A stretch of DNA of 64,000 nt from Streptoverticillium olivoreticuli subsp. olivoreticuli (GTDB lineage Bacteria > Actinomycetota > Actinomycetes > Streptomycetales > Streptomycetaceae). Location of the stretch: positions 1,612,001 through 1,676,000 of the forward strand of contig NZ_CP031455.1 in NCBI RefSeq assembly GCF_003391135.1, in the 5' to 3' direction. Below the pieces are notes generated by a model. That model was not told the DNA's origin. It saw only the letters and a list, made by a program, of their open reading frames with translations, and did not search any database. Position numbers and translations under genes: made by a program. This document shows, one piece after another, positions 1 through 9,990 of the stretch (positions within the stretch are counted from its first letter, which is position 1; every line of letters starts with the position of its first letter).

Positions 1-895
1 GGCCGGTGCACATCTCGACGGCGTGGCGCAGCGCCCGCTGGTAGGCGGCCGTCTGGGCGAGGGTGGAGTCCTTGAGGTTGGGGGCGGGTTCGTCGACGCC
101 GTCCATGACCATGCGGCCGACCTTCGTGGGGAAGCGGTGGGCGTAGACGGCGCCCAGCTTGGTGCCGTAGGAGAAGCCGAGGTAGTTGAGCTTCTCCTCG
201 CCCAGCGCCGCGCGGAGCACGTCCAGGTCCCGGGCCGCGTTGACGGTGCCGACGTACGGGATGATGTTGCCCGCGGTCCGCTTGCACCGCTGGAGCTCCC
301 TCTCCTGCTCGGCGATGAAGTCGGCCATGCCGCCGGGTCCTGAGAGGTCCGGGCCGGGCAGGTGCTCGGCCTCGGTCATGCCGCCGTCGCCGCCGCAGAG
401 CACCGGGGAGCTGGCGCCGACGCCACGGGGGTCGAAGGTGACCAGGTCGTAGCGCGTCCCGGCCTTGCTGAAGCCGTCGGGCCCGTACTCCTTGAGCTGT
501 TTGAGGCCTGATTCGCCGGGGCCGCCGAAGTTCAGGACGAGCGAGCCGCCGCGGTCGGCCCGGCCTCTGGCGCGGTAGCGCATCAGCGCGAGGCTGATCT
601 CGCCCTTGCGGGGGTCGGCGTAGGTGTACGGGACCTTGAGCCGCCCGCATTCCGCCGAGGCGTCGGCCTTCTCCGTCTCGTCCTTGACCGCCTTGTCCGT
701 CTCCTTCGAGCAGGGCTTCCAGGTGATCTGCTGCTCGTAGTAGGCCGAGAGGTCCGGCTCTCCCGCGGCCCGGCCGGAGGAGGTGGTGCAGCCCGCGATT
801 CCGGGTGCGAGCAGGGTGGCGGCCGCGAGGGGGACGGTCACGTTGGAGGCGCGCAGGAGACGGTTGAAGCACGAGGGGCGGCGTACGGACGTCAT
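1..895 (-). CDS. Secreted tripeptidyl aminopeptidase-like alpha/beta hydrolase (lipoprotein), 3' end outside window
   Basis: The gene starts at the ATG at 895 and runs off the left edge, so the C-terminal part is missing. The N-terminus has two or three arginines, a hydrophobic stretch and a lipobox (LLAPGIAGC), so the product is probably an exported lipoprotein. Further on are hallmarks of the TAP-like serine exopeptidases of Streptomyces: an oxyanion-hole segment NFGGPGESG, the DPRGVG motif and the nucleophile elbow GFSYGT, followed by VMDGVDEP. The catalytic Asp and His would lie in the unseen part. Family members remove tripeptides from exported proteins or process inhibitors in the extracellular space. 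It is transcribed away from the TetR gene, with no obvious operon partner inside the window. Confidence 0.85.
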   Translation of the reverse strand, partial: MTSVRRPSCFNRLLRASNVTVPLAAATLLAPGIAGCTTSSGRAAGEPDLSAYYEQQITWKPCSKETDKAVKDETEKADASAECGRLKVPYTYADPRKGEISLALMRYRARGRADRGGSLVLNFGGPGESGLKQLKEYGPDGFSKAGTRYDLVTFDPRGVGASSPVLCGGDGGMTEAEHLPGPDLSGPGGMADFIAEQERELQRCKRTAGNIIPYVGTVNAARDLDVLRAALGEEKLNYLGFSYGTKLGAVYAHRFPTKVGRMVMDGVDEPAPNLKDSTLAQTAAYQRALRHAVEMCTG

Positions 896-978
896 GTCAG
901 GGACGGTATTTCGCGGGCCAACGGCGGGCTTTCCGGAAGGGGCGTCCGGGTGACGCGCACGGCGTGCCGCCGTGGAGG

Positions 979-1620
979 TCAGCCGTACAGGGCCCGGTCG
1001 AGGGCGGCGAATGCCTCGTCGACGTAACTCCGGTGGCTGTCAGCGATGTCCTCCGCGCGCTCGCCCGCGAGCAGCCGGCCGGCGGCCGCCGTGTAGGTGG
1101 CGCGGCAGACGGCGACGGTGAGGGCCGCGACGAGCCGGGGCCGCTGGTCGCCGATGGGGGCACCGGTGGTCTCCGCGACCGCCGTGGCGAGGGCGTTCTC
1201 CACCTCCTCGACTCCTTCGCGGGCCCGGGCCCGCAGGGCGGGAGAGTCCAGGACGATCCGCCAGAAGAACACGAAGCGGTCGGCGACGGCCGCCAGCGGG
1301 TGCCGCTGGTCGAGGAGTCCGAGCAGCAGCCGGTGCACCGCGCCGACCGGCGTCTCGCCGTCGTGCCGGTCGCGCACGGCGCGGGTGAAGAGGTCGACGG
1401 CCTCCGGGATGCGGTCGAGGAAGAGGTCTTCCTTGCGGGGGAAGTAGTTGAAGACGGTCATCGTGGAGACCCCGGCCTCCTTGGCGACCTCCGCGACGGT
1501 CACGTTGTCGAAGCCGCGTTCGACGATCAGTGCGGTGGCCACGTCCGAGATGCGCTGCCGCGTCCGGAGCTTCTTGCGTTCGCGCAGGCCGAGGGCCTGG
1601 TTCTCGTCGCCCTCGGCCAT
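979..1620 (-). CDS. TetR-family transcriptional repressor
   Basis: About 213 residues from the ATG at 1620; an in-frame upstream start at 1656 would add 12 residues but would reach into the divergent promoter. The N-terminal helix-turn-helix is typical of TetR (RISDVATALIVERGF, then VAKEAGVSTMTVFNYF at about residues 38-60). The C-terminal ligand domain is helical and not diagnostic. The gene is divergent from the FAD monooxygenase across a 61-bp gap containing the inverted repeat AGTG-N4-CACT. Paired TetR and aromatic monooxygenase genes are commonly a drug- or phenol-inducible unit, so it probably represses itself and the monooxygenase. The ligand is unknown. Confidence 0.88.
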   Translation of the reverse strand: MAEGDENQALGLRERKKLRTRQRISDVATALIVERGFDNVTVAEVAKEAGVSTMTVFNYFPRKEDLFLDRIPEAVDLFTRAVRDRHDGETPVGAVHRLLLGLLDQRHPLAAVADRFVFFWRIVLDSPALRARAREGVEEVENALATAVAETTGAPIGDQRPRLVAALTVAVCRATYTAAAGRLLAGERAEDIADSHRSYVDEAFAALDRALYG

Positions 1621-1663
1621 GAAGTCCTCATCCACGGAAAAATAATACCCACTCAAAATTTTT

Positions 1664-1675
1664 AGTGACTACACT
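1664..1675. promoter_or_regulatory. Probable TetR operator between divergent genes
   Basis: The 12-bp inverted repeat AGTGACTACACT lies 6 bp before the monooxygenase ATG and 43 bp from the TetR start, in the only AT-rich stretch of the area. No Shine-Dalgarno sequence precedes the monooxygenase ATG, so its mRNA may be leaderless or start in this element. Confidence 0.45.
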
Positions 1676-1681
1676 TTTGCC

Positions 1682-3289
1682 ATGGACTACGACGTGGTGG
1701 TGGCGGGAGCCGGCCCGGTGGGGCTGATGCTGGCGTGCGAGCTGAGGCTCGCGGGGGTGGACGTGCTCGTCGTCGAGCGGCTCACCGAAGTGGACACGAC
1801 CGTCAAGGCGGGGGCGATCAACTCGCCCACCGCCGAGGCCTTTTACCGACGCGGCCTCCTCCCGGAGCTGGAGGGGATCCAGCGTGAGAACCTGGAGCGC
1901 TTCGCGTCCTTCACCCGGCAGCGGACGGCTGCCGACGGACAACCGCCCGCGCGGGCACCGAAGTTCGCCGGGCACTTCGCGGGCATCATGCTGAGCGCGG
2001 ACCTCCTCGACGGGACCGACCCCGATTTCGCCGCCGCGGGACCGGCCGGCGAGGTCGGCTTCGTCGCCCAGGCATCGCTGGAGCTGCTGCTCGCCCGGCG
2101 CGCGGCGGAGCTCGGTGTCGAGCTCCGTCGCGGCGTGGAGCTCACCGGTCTCGACACCGTCGACGACCACGTCGTCGTCCGCCTCGGCGACGAGACGGTT
2201 CGCGCCGGCTGGCTCGTGGGCTGCGACGGCGGCCGCAGCACGGTCCGCAGGCTCGCCGGGTTCGACTTCCCCGGCACGCCCCCGGGGATCACCGGGCACC
2301 AGGCGGTCGTCGAGATGGAGGGCTCCGAGCGGCTGGGAGCCGGCTGGAACTGGACGCCCACGGGGACGTACGCGCACGGGCCGGTCCCCGGCCGCATCCT
2401 GACCGTCGAGTTCGACGGGCCCCCGGCCGACCGGGACGCCCCCGTCACCGCCGAGGAGCTGCAGACGAGCCTGCGGGCCGTGTCCGGGGTGGCCGACGTC
2501 ACCGTCACCCGGGTGCACTCCGCCACCCGGTTCACCGACAACGCCCGCCAGGCGACCGACTACCGCAAGGGCCGGGTCCTGCTCGCGGGCGACGCGGCGC
2601 ACGTCCACTCCCCGTTCGGCGGCCAGGGGCTCAACCTCGGCATCGGCGACGCGGTGAACCTCGGCTGGAAGCTGGCCGCCACGGTGCGGGGACGGGCGCC
2701 CGAGGGGCTGCTCGACACCTACACCGCCGAGCGGCACCCCGTCGGAGCCTGGGTCCTGCGGTGGACGAGGGCCCAAGTGGCGCTGATGCGGCCGGAGTCG
2801 CACGCGAGCGCGCTGCGCGACGTGGTCGCCGAGCTGGCCGGGACCGTCGACGCCACCACGTACTTCGTGAAGAAGATCTCCGGGGTGTGGCAGCGCTACG
2901 ACATCCCGGGCGACCACCCGCTGGTCGGGCGCAGCGCGCCGGACCTGGAACTCGCGGACGGCAGCCGGCTGGCGGACCATCTGCACGACGGACGGGGGGT
3001 GTTGCTGGATCTCGTGGGGTCGCGGGAGGCGCGAGCGCTGGGCGAGGCATATGTGCCGGTGGTCAGCGGACGCTGCGCCTCTCCGCAGGAGCTGGGCGGA
3101 TTGCTGGTACGGCCCGACGGGATCGTCGCATGGGCCGCATCCGATACGGCTGCGGCATTGGACGCTCTCGATGCGGCGCTGGCGCGTTGGTTCCTCCCCA
3201 CCCCGCCCCTTCCCGAACCGGGGCTCCGCCCCGGACCCCGGCCCTCGAACTCCCCCAGCTACCGCTGGGAGGTGCCCCCACGGGCTTGA
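1682..3289 (+). CDS. FAD-dependent aromatic monooxygenase (RdmE / rifampicin-monooxygenase type)
   Basis: 535 residues. It has the N-terminal dinucleotide-binding fingerprint GAGPVGLMLACEL, a central DG-type motif (GCDGGRSTVRRLAGF) and the second FAD motif LLAGDAAHVHSPFGGQGLN, followed by the thioredoxin-like C-terminal segment of this group. These flavoenzymes hydroxylate aromatic polyketides or phenols, or inactivate antibiotics, using NAD(P)H and O2. The divergent TetR regulator suggests induction by an aromatic compound. The last ~28 codons read straight through two Streptomyces-type intergenic repeats (Pro-rich tail after ARWFLPTPP), so the native C-terminus was probably lost or extended. 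Confidence 0.9.
   Translation: MDYDVVVAGAGPVGLMLACELRLAGVDVLVVERLTEVDTTVKAGAINSPTAEAFYRRGLLPELEGIQRENLERFASFTRQRTAADGQPPARAPKFAGHFAGIMLSADLLDGTDPDFAAAGPAGEVGFVAQASLELLLARRAAELGVELRRGVELTGLDTVDDHVVVRLGDETVRAGWLVGCDGGRSTVRRLAGFDFPGTPPGITGHQAVVEMEGSERLGAGWNWTPTGTYAHGPVPGRILTVEFDGPPADRDAPVTAEELQTSLRAVSGVADVTVTRVHSATRFTDNARQATDYRKGRVLLAGDAAHVHSPFGGQGLNLGIGDAVNLGWKLAATVRGRAPEGLLDTYTAERHPVGAWVLRWTRAQVALMRPESHASALRDVVAELAGTVDATTYFVKKISGVWQRYDIPGDHPLVGRSAPDLELADGSRLADHLHDGRGVLLDLVGSREARALGEAYVPVVSGRCASPQELGGLLVRPDGIVAWAASDTAAALDALDAALARWFLPTPPLPEPGLRPGPRPSNSPSYRWEVPPRA
3201..3284. repeat. Dispersed GC-rich intergenic repeat pair with terminator-like hairpin
   Basis: Two back-to-back elements that resemble dispersed Streptomyces intergenic repeats: a CCCCGCCCCTTCCCGAACC-GGGGCTCCGCCCCGG unit and, at 3250-3280, a CTCCCCCAGC-TACC-GCTGGGAGG unit. 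The latter contains a perfect 6-bp stem at 3254-3259/3264-3269. The repeats lie inside the reading frame of the monooxygenase and only 25 bp from the convergent kinase stop, so they may act as the terminator for both genes. The family identity is from memory of such repeats. Confidence 0.55.
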
Positions 3290-3308
3290 TTTCTGGGACC
3301 GTCCCTGT

Positions 3309-4613
3309 TTACGGGGCCGGCTCCAAGTCGGGGTCGTCGTCGTACTCGGGCAGCCTCAGGACCGTCACCGCGCCGCCGTCCGTCGCGTTCGCGAACGTCA
3401 GCTCCGCGTCGATGATCCTCGCCTGGCCGACCGCGATGGTCAGGCCCAGGCCGTGCCCCTTGCCGCCGGAGCCCGTCGGCTTCGTGCGGAACCGCTGCGG
3501 GCCGTGTTCGAGGAGGTAGTCGGGGTAGCCCTCGCCGTGGTCGCGGACGGTGACCACGGGGCCGTCGACGGTGAGGGTGACGGGCGGGCGCCCGTGCCGG
3601 TGGGCGTTGGCGAGCAGATTGCTGAGGACCCTCTCGAGGCGGCGCCGGTCGGTCACCACGCAGGCGTCGCGCACGACGCGCACCTCCGCGTCCAGGCCGG
3701 AGGCCCGTACGGCCCGTTCGGCCAGCTGCCCCAGCTGGTGCGCGTCGAGGTCGGCCTGCTCCGTGAGCGAGTCCAGCCGGGAGATCTCCAGCAGGTCCTC
3801 GGTGAGCCGGCGCAGCGCCTGCACCCGGTCGCGCACGAGCTCGGTGGGGCGGCCCGGGGGCAGCAGGTCGGCCGACGCCTGGAGGCCGGCGAGGGGGGTG
3901 CGCAGCTCGTGGGCCACATCCGCGGTGAACCGCTGTTCGCTCTGGAGCCGCCCCTGGAGGGTGACCGCCATCGCGTCGAGCGCCGCGGAGACGGCGGCCA
4001 CCTCGTCCTGCGGCTTGGAGGGGTCGGTGCTGCGCGGGTCGGCGACCCGGGCGTCGAGGTCGCCCGCGCTGATGCGCCGGGCCACGTCGGCGGTGCGGTG
4101 CAGCCGGCGGGTGACCCGGGAGACGGCGAAGACGCCGATGAGCAGGGTGCCGCCGATGGCCAGGGTCGAGGAGCCGATGATGGCGCGGTCGAGGCCGTCG
4201 ATGGTGGCGGCGCTGTGCCGGTAGTCGAGCCGGGTGGCGAGGACCCCGCCGGCCGCGGGGGTCGCGGCCCACATCGTGGCGATGCCGTTGTCGTCGCCGA
4301 GCGCGGTGCCCCTTCGGCCGTGCAGCGCCATCTCCCGCAGTTTCGTGGGCAGTCCGGGCGGGTTGAGGACGGCCTGGTGGTGCACGGGGTCACCGGCGGA
4401 GTAGGCGCGGGCGGCGGAGTCGAGCCGTTGGAGCGCTTCGACACGGGCCTGGTGGACGGTCTGCCGGGTGACGATGACGTGCACCAGGGTGCCGAGGACC
4501 GCGGCGACGACGCAGCACATGACAGCGAGGAAGAGCGTGAACTTCCCGTACAGCGAGCCGAAGCGGGAGATCCTGGGCAGCCGCGGCCGTGCGGCGCGGG
4601 GTCCGGCGGTCAT
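3309..4613 (-). CDS. Membrane sensor histidine kinase (CseC-like)
   Basis: 434 residues. Predicted order: transmembrane helix at about 25-48, extracytoplasmic sensor of ~95 residues, second helix at about 145-165, HAMP linker, then the phosphoacceptor box FTADVAHELRTPLAG (His near 240), the N box LERVLSNLLANAHRHG, and ATP-lid motifs VRDHGEGYP and GKGHGLGLTIA. All kinase motifs look intact. Its start overlaps the stop of the upstream lipoprotein gene by 4 bp (ATGA), so the two are translationally coupled. This resembles the cseA-cseC part of the sigE cell-envelope stress locus, but no response regulator or sigma gene is next to it. The partner must be encoded elsewhere or the kinase is an orphan. 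Confidence 0.9.
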   Translation of the reverse strand: MTAGPRAARPRLPRISRFGSLYGKFTLFLAVMCCVVAAVLGTLVHVIVTRQTVHQARVEALQRLDSAARAYSAGDPVHHQAVLNPPGLPTKLREMALHGRRGTALGDDNGIATMWAATPAAGGVLATRLDYRHSAATIDGLDRAIIGSSTLAIGGTLLIGVFAVSRVTRRLHRTADVARRISAGDLDARVADPRSTDPSKPQDEVAAVSAALDAMAVTLQGRLQSEQRFTADVAHELRTPLAGLQASADLLPPGRPTELVRDRVQALRRLTEDLLEISRLDSLTEQADLDAHQLGQLAERAVRASGLDAEVRVVRDACVVTDRRRLERVLSNLLANAHRHGRPPVTLTVDGPVVTVRDHGEGYPDYLLEHGPQRFRTKPTGSGGKGHGLGLTIAVGQARIIDAELTFANATDGGAVTVLRLPEYDDDPDLEPAP

Positions 4614-5344
4614 CGACGGGTCTCCGTGGGACGCGGGGTGGCGGTGGCCTCGACGCGGCGGATCTCGTCGCTCTTCAGCTCCATGTAATGCCGGTGGGAG
4701 TCCCAGGAGTAGACCGAGCGCACGGCGTAGTGGGGGGTGTCGGACGGCTCCCAGACGATCACGTCCCGGCCCGCCACCTCGATGGACGAGGGCCGCACCA
4801 CGGTGGCCATGACGCGGGTGAGCTCCCCCTTGACGAGGGTGTAGCAGCGCAGCCCCAGGAAGTGGTCGTCCATCTCGATGCCGACGATCAGGTCGTCGTG
4901 CCCGTCGCCCGTGAGGTCCCGGAGGACGGGGGTGCGGATCGGACAGTTCCGCTCCGCCTCCGAGCAGGAGCTGATCTTGGCGGCGGTCGCCTCGTCCAGC
5001 CCGTCGGCGCCGGTGACGTCGTGCCGGTGGGCGGCGACCTCGGCCTTGACCACGGCGTAGGCGTCCACCTTCCGGATGTCCCCGGAGGGTACGGCCGCGA
5101 TGCCCGGGACGCGCGTGGCGGTGACGTCGTCGTGCTGCTCACCCGTCGGGGTGGGGGCCGGGGTCCGCTCGGGCCAGAGCGGGGAAGGAGCCGCGACGGG
5201 CGCCGTCGTACCGGCGCTGAGCGGCTCCCCCGCGGCTCCGCACCCGGCCACGGTGGCCGTCAGCACCGCGGCCGCCCCGAGCGCCGTCAGGAGTCGCCGC
5301 GGGCGCGGGCCGCTCCCGGCGGCGGGGCGGGCAGATCCGGTCAC
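4610..5344 (-). CDS. Lipoprotein partner of the sensor kinase (CseA-like)
   Basis: 244 residues. It has an Arg-rich n-region (PRPRR), a hydrophobic core and the lipobox AATVLTATVAGC-like segment ending TATVAGC near residue 35, giving a predicted lipid-anchored extracytoplasmic protein. A Pro/Thr-rich linker follows. The mature domain contains a VRDLTGDGHDDLIVGIE segment resembling one FG-GAP/calcium-binding-like blade, and two Cys (SSCSEAERNC) that could form a disulfide. It is the first gene of a two-gene operon with the kinase. By analogy with CseA it may modulate signal perception by the kinase. The lipoprotein call is firm; the signalling role is inferred from position. Confidence 0.8.
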   Translation of the reverse strand: MTGSARPAAGSGPRPRRLLTALGAAAVLTATVAGCGAAGEPLSAGTTAPVAAPSPLWPERTPAPTPTGEQHDDVTATRVPGIAAVPSGDIRKVDAYAVVKAEVAAHRHDVTGADGLDEATAAKISSCSEAERNCPIRTPVLRDLTGDGHDDLIVGIEMDDHFLGLRCYTLVKGELTRVMATVVRPSSIEVAGRDVIVWEPSDTPHYAVRSVYSWDSHRHYMELKSDEIRRVEATATPRPTETRR

Positions 5345-5439
5345 TGCTGGGTCCAGGGTCGTAGGTCGTTCGACGGCTGGCCGTCGGCGCCGGCGGGGGC
5401 TCGGCGTACACCACGATGTTAAGCGAGTGCCCCTGGTGA

Positions 5440-8916
<3,477 letters not shown>

Positions 8917-8929
<13 letters not shown>

Positions 8930-8965
8930 CCGTTACAGTGATCATGTAACGGGTGAAGCGTTACG
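8917..8965. promoter_or_regulatory. Double operator: 21-bp perfect inverted repeat with nested palindromes
   Basis: Perfectly complementary arms occupy 8917-8937 and 8945-8965, separated by the 7-nt spacer GTGATCA. Each arm is itself a palindrome of the form GTAACG-N7-CGTTAC (8918-8936 and 8946-8964), so there are two 19-bp operators with centres 28 bp apart. The element overlaps the start of the CGNR gene and precedes the phosphotriesterase unit. This is the clearest regulatory site in the window. Confidence 0.8.
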
Positions 8966-8994
8966 CATGAGGAACGTCGAGCGGGAGGAACGAC

Positions 8995-9039
8995 ATGGAG
9001 CTGCGGGAGTTGCTGTCCGGACCGGTGAGCGCGTCATGA
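8995..9039 (+). CDS. 14-residue leader ORF coupled to the phosphotriesterase-family gene
   Basis: ATG at 8995 is preceded by a near-perfect ribosome-binding site (GGGAGGAACGAC) and encodes MELRELLSGPVSAS. Its TGA overlaps the ATG of the hydrolase gene at 9036 as ATGA. The hydrolase itself has only a weak site, so this short frame may deliver ribosomes to it. It could also be the relic of a longer N-terminus. No homology is recognised. Confidence 0.4.
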   Translation: MELRELLSGPVSAS

Positions 9040-9926
9040 GCGCAGTGCGTACGGTGCTCGGCGACCTGCCCGCCGGGGAGCTCGGGGTGTGCGACGCCCA
9101 CGACCACCTCTTCCTGCGCAGCCCGCTGCTGCCCGGCCAGGAGCTCGACGACCGGGACGCCGCGGCCGCCGAGCTGCGGGCGTTCCGGGAGCTCGGCGGA
9201 GGAACGGTCGTGCAGTGGACGCCCCGGGGCATGGGGCGGCGGCTCGCCGAACTGCCGGGACTGGCCCGGGAGACGGGGGTGCGCATCGTCGCGGCCACGG
9301 GGCTCCACCAGGCCGTGCACTACGGGCAGGACGTCCTGGAGCGGGTGAAAGACGGCCTCGCGGAGTCGTTCGTCGCCGATCTGACGACCGCGCCGGTGCG
9401 CGCGGGCCTGGTCAAGGTGGCCGGCGGCTTCCACGGGCTCGACGCCCACGCCCGGCGGACCATGGCCGCCGCGGCCGAGGCCCACCACGCCACCGGCGCC
9501 CCGATCGCGGTCCATCTGGAGCTCGGCACCGGCGCCATGGAGGTACTCGACCTGCTCTGCGGCGAGTTGGGAGTGGCGCCCGGGAAGGTCGTGCTCGGCC
9601 ACCTGGGCCGGTGCCCCGACACCCGGACGCACCTCCGGGCGGCGCGGGCCGGTGCGTTCCTGGCGTTCGACGGGCCGTCGCGTGCCCATCACGCCACGGA
9701 CTGGCGGCTCTTCGACGCGCTCACCGCCCTCGCGGAGGCCGGTCACGCCGACCGGGTCCTGCTCGGTGGGGACACCACGACCGCGGCCGCCCGCGGCGGT
9801 CCGGGCATGCCGTATCTGCTGCGCGCGCTGCGCCCCGCGCTGGCGGAGGAGCTGGGCGAGGACTTCGTCCGACAGGTCCTCGTCGACAATCCGGCGCGGG
9901 CCTTCGCCGCCGACTGGGTGCGCTGA
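9036..9926 (+). CDS. Phosphotriesterase-family metal-dependent hydrolase
   Basis: 296 residues with an amidohydrolase-type TIM barrel. Visible ligands are the HxH pair in CDAHDHLFLRS, a bridging-lysine candidate in AGLVKVAGG, His in IAVHLELG, His in VLGHLGRCPD and the final Asp in LLGGDTTTA. Family members hydrolyse phosphotriesters, lactones or N-acyl compounds; the substrate here is unknown. The start at 9036 gives the family-typical MSAVRTVLGDLPAGELGVCDAHDH and overlaps a 14-codon leader. Expression is probably controlled by the double operator at 8917-8965 and by the CGNR protein. Confidence 0.86.
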   Translation: MSAVRTVLGDLPAGELGVCDAHDHLFLRSPLLPGQELDDRDAAAAELRAFRELGGGTVVQWTPRGMGRRLAELPGLARETGVRIVAATGLHQAVHYGQDVLERVKDGLAESFVADLTTAPVRAGLVKVAGGFHGLDAHARRTMAAAAEAHHATGAPIAVHLELGTGAMEVLDLLCGELGVAPGKVVLGHLGRCPDTRTHLRAARAGAFLAFDGPSRAHHATDWRLFDALTALAEAGHADRVLLGGDTTTAAARGGPGMPYLLRALRPALAEELGEDFVRQVLVDNPARAFAADWVR

Positions 9927-9990
9927 CGTCCGCCCTCGGACAGCGAGGGGGCGGAGCACAGGCCCCGCCCCCCTGTCGATCCGGTGCCGC

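Noticed and set aside
3309..5344. Complete sigE-cseABC operon
   Set aside because: Only the lipoprotein and kinase are present; neither a sigma factor nor a response regulator flanks them.
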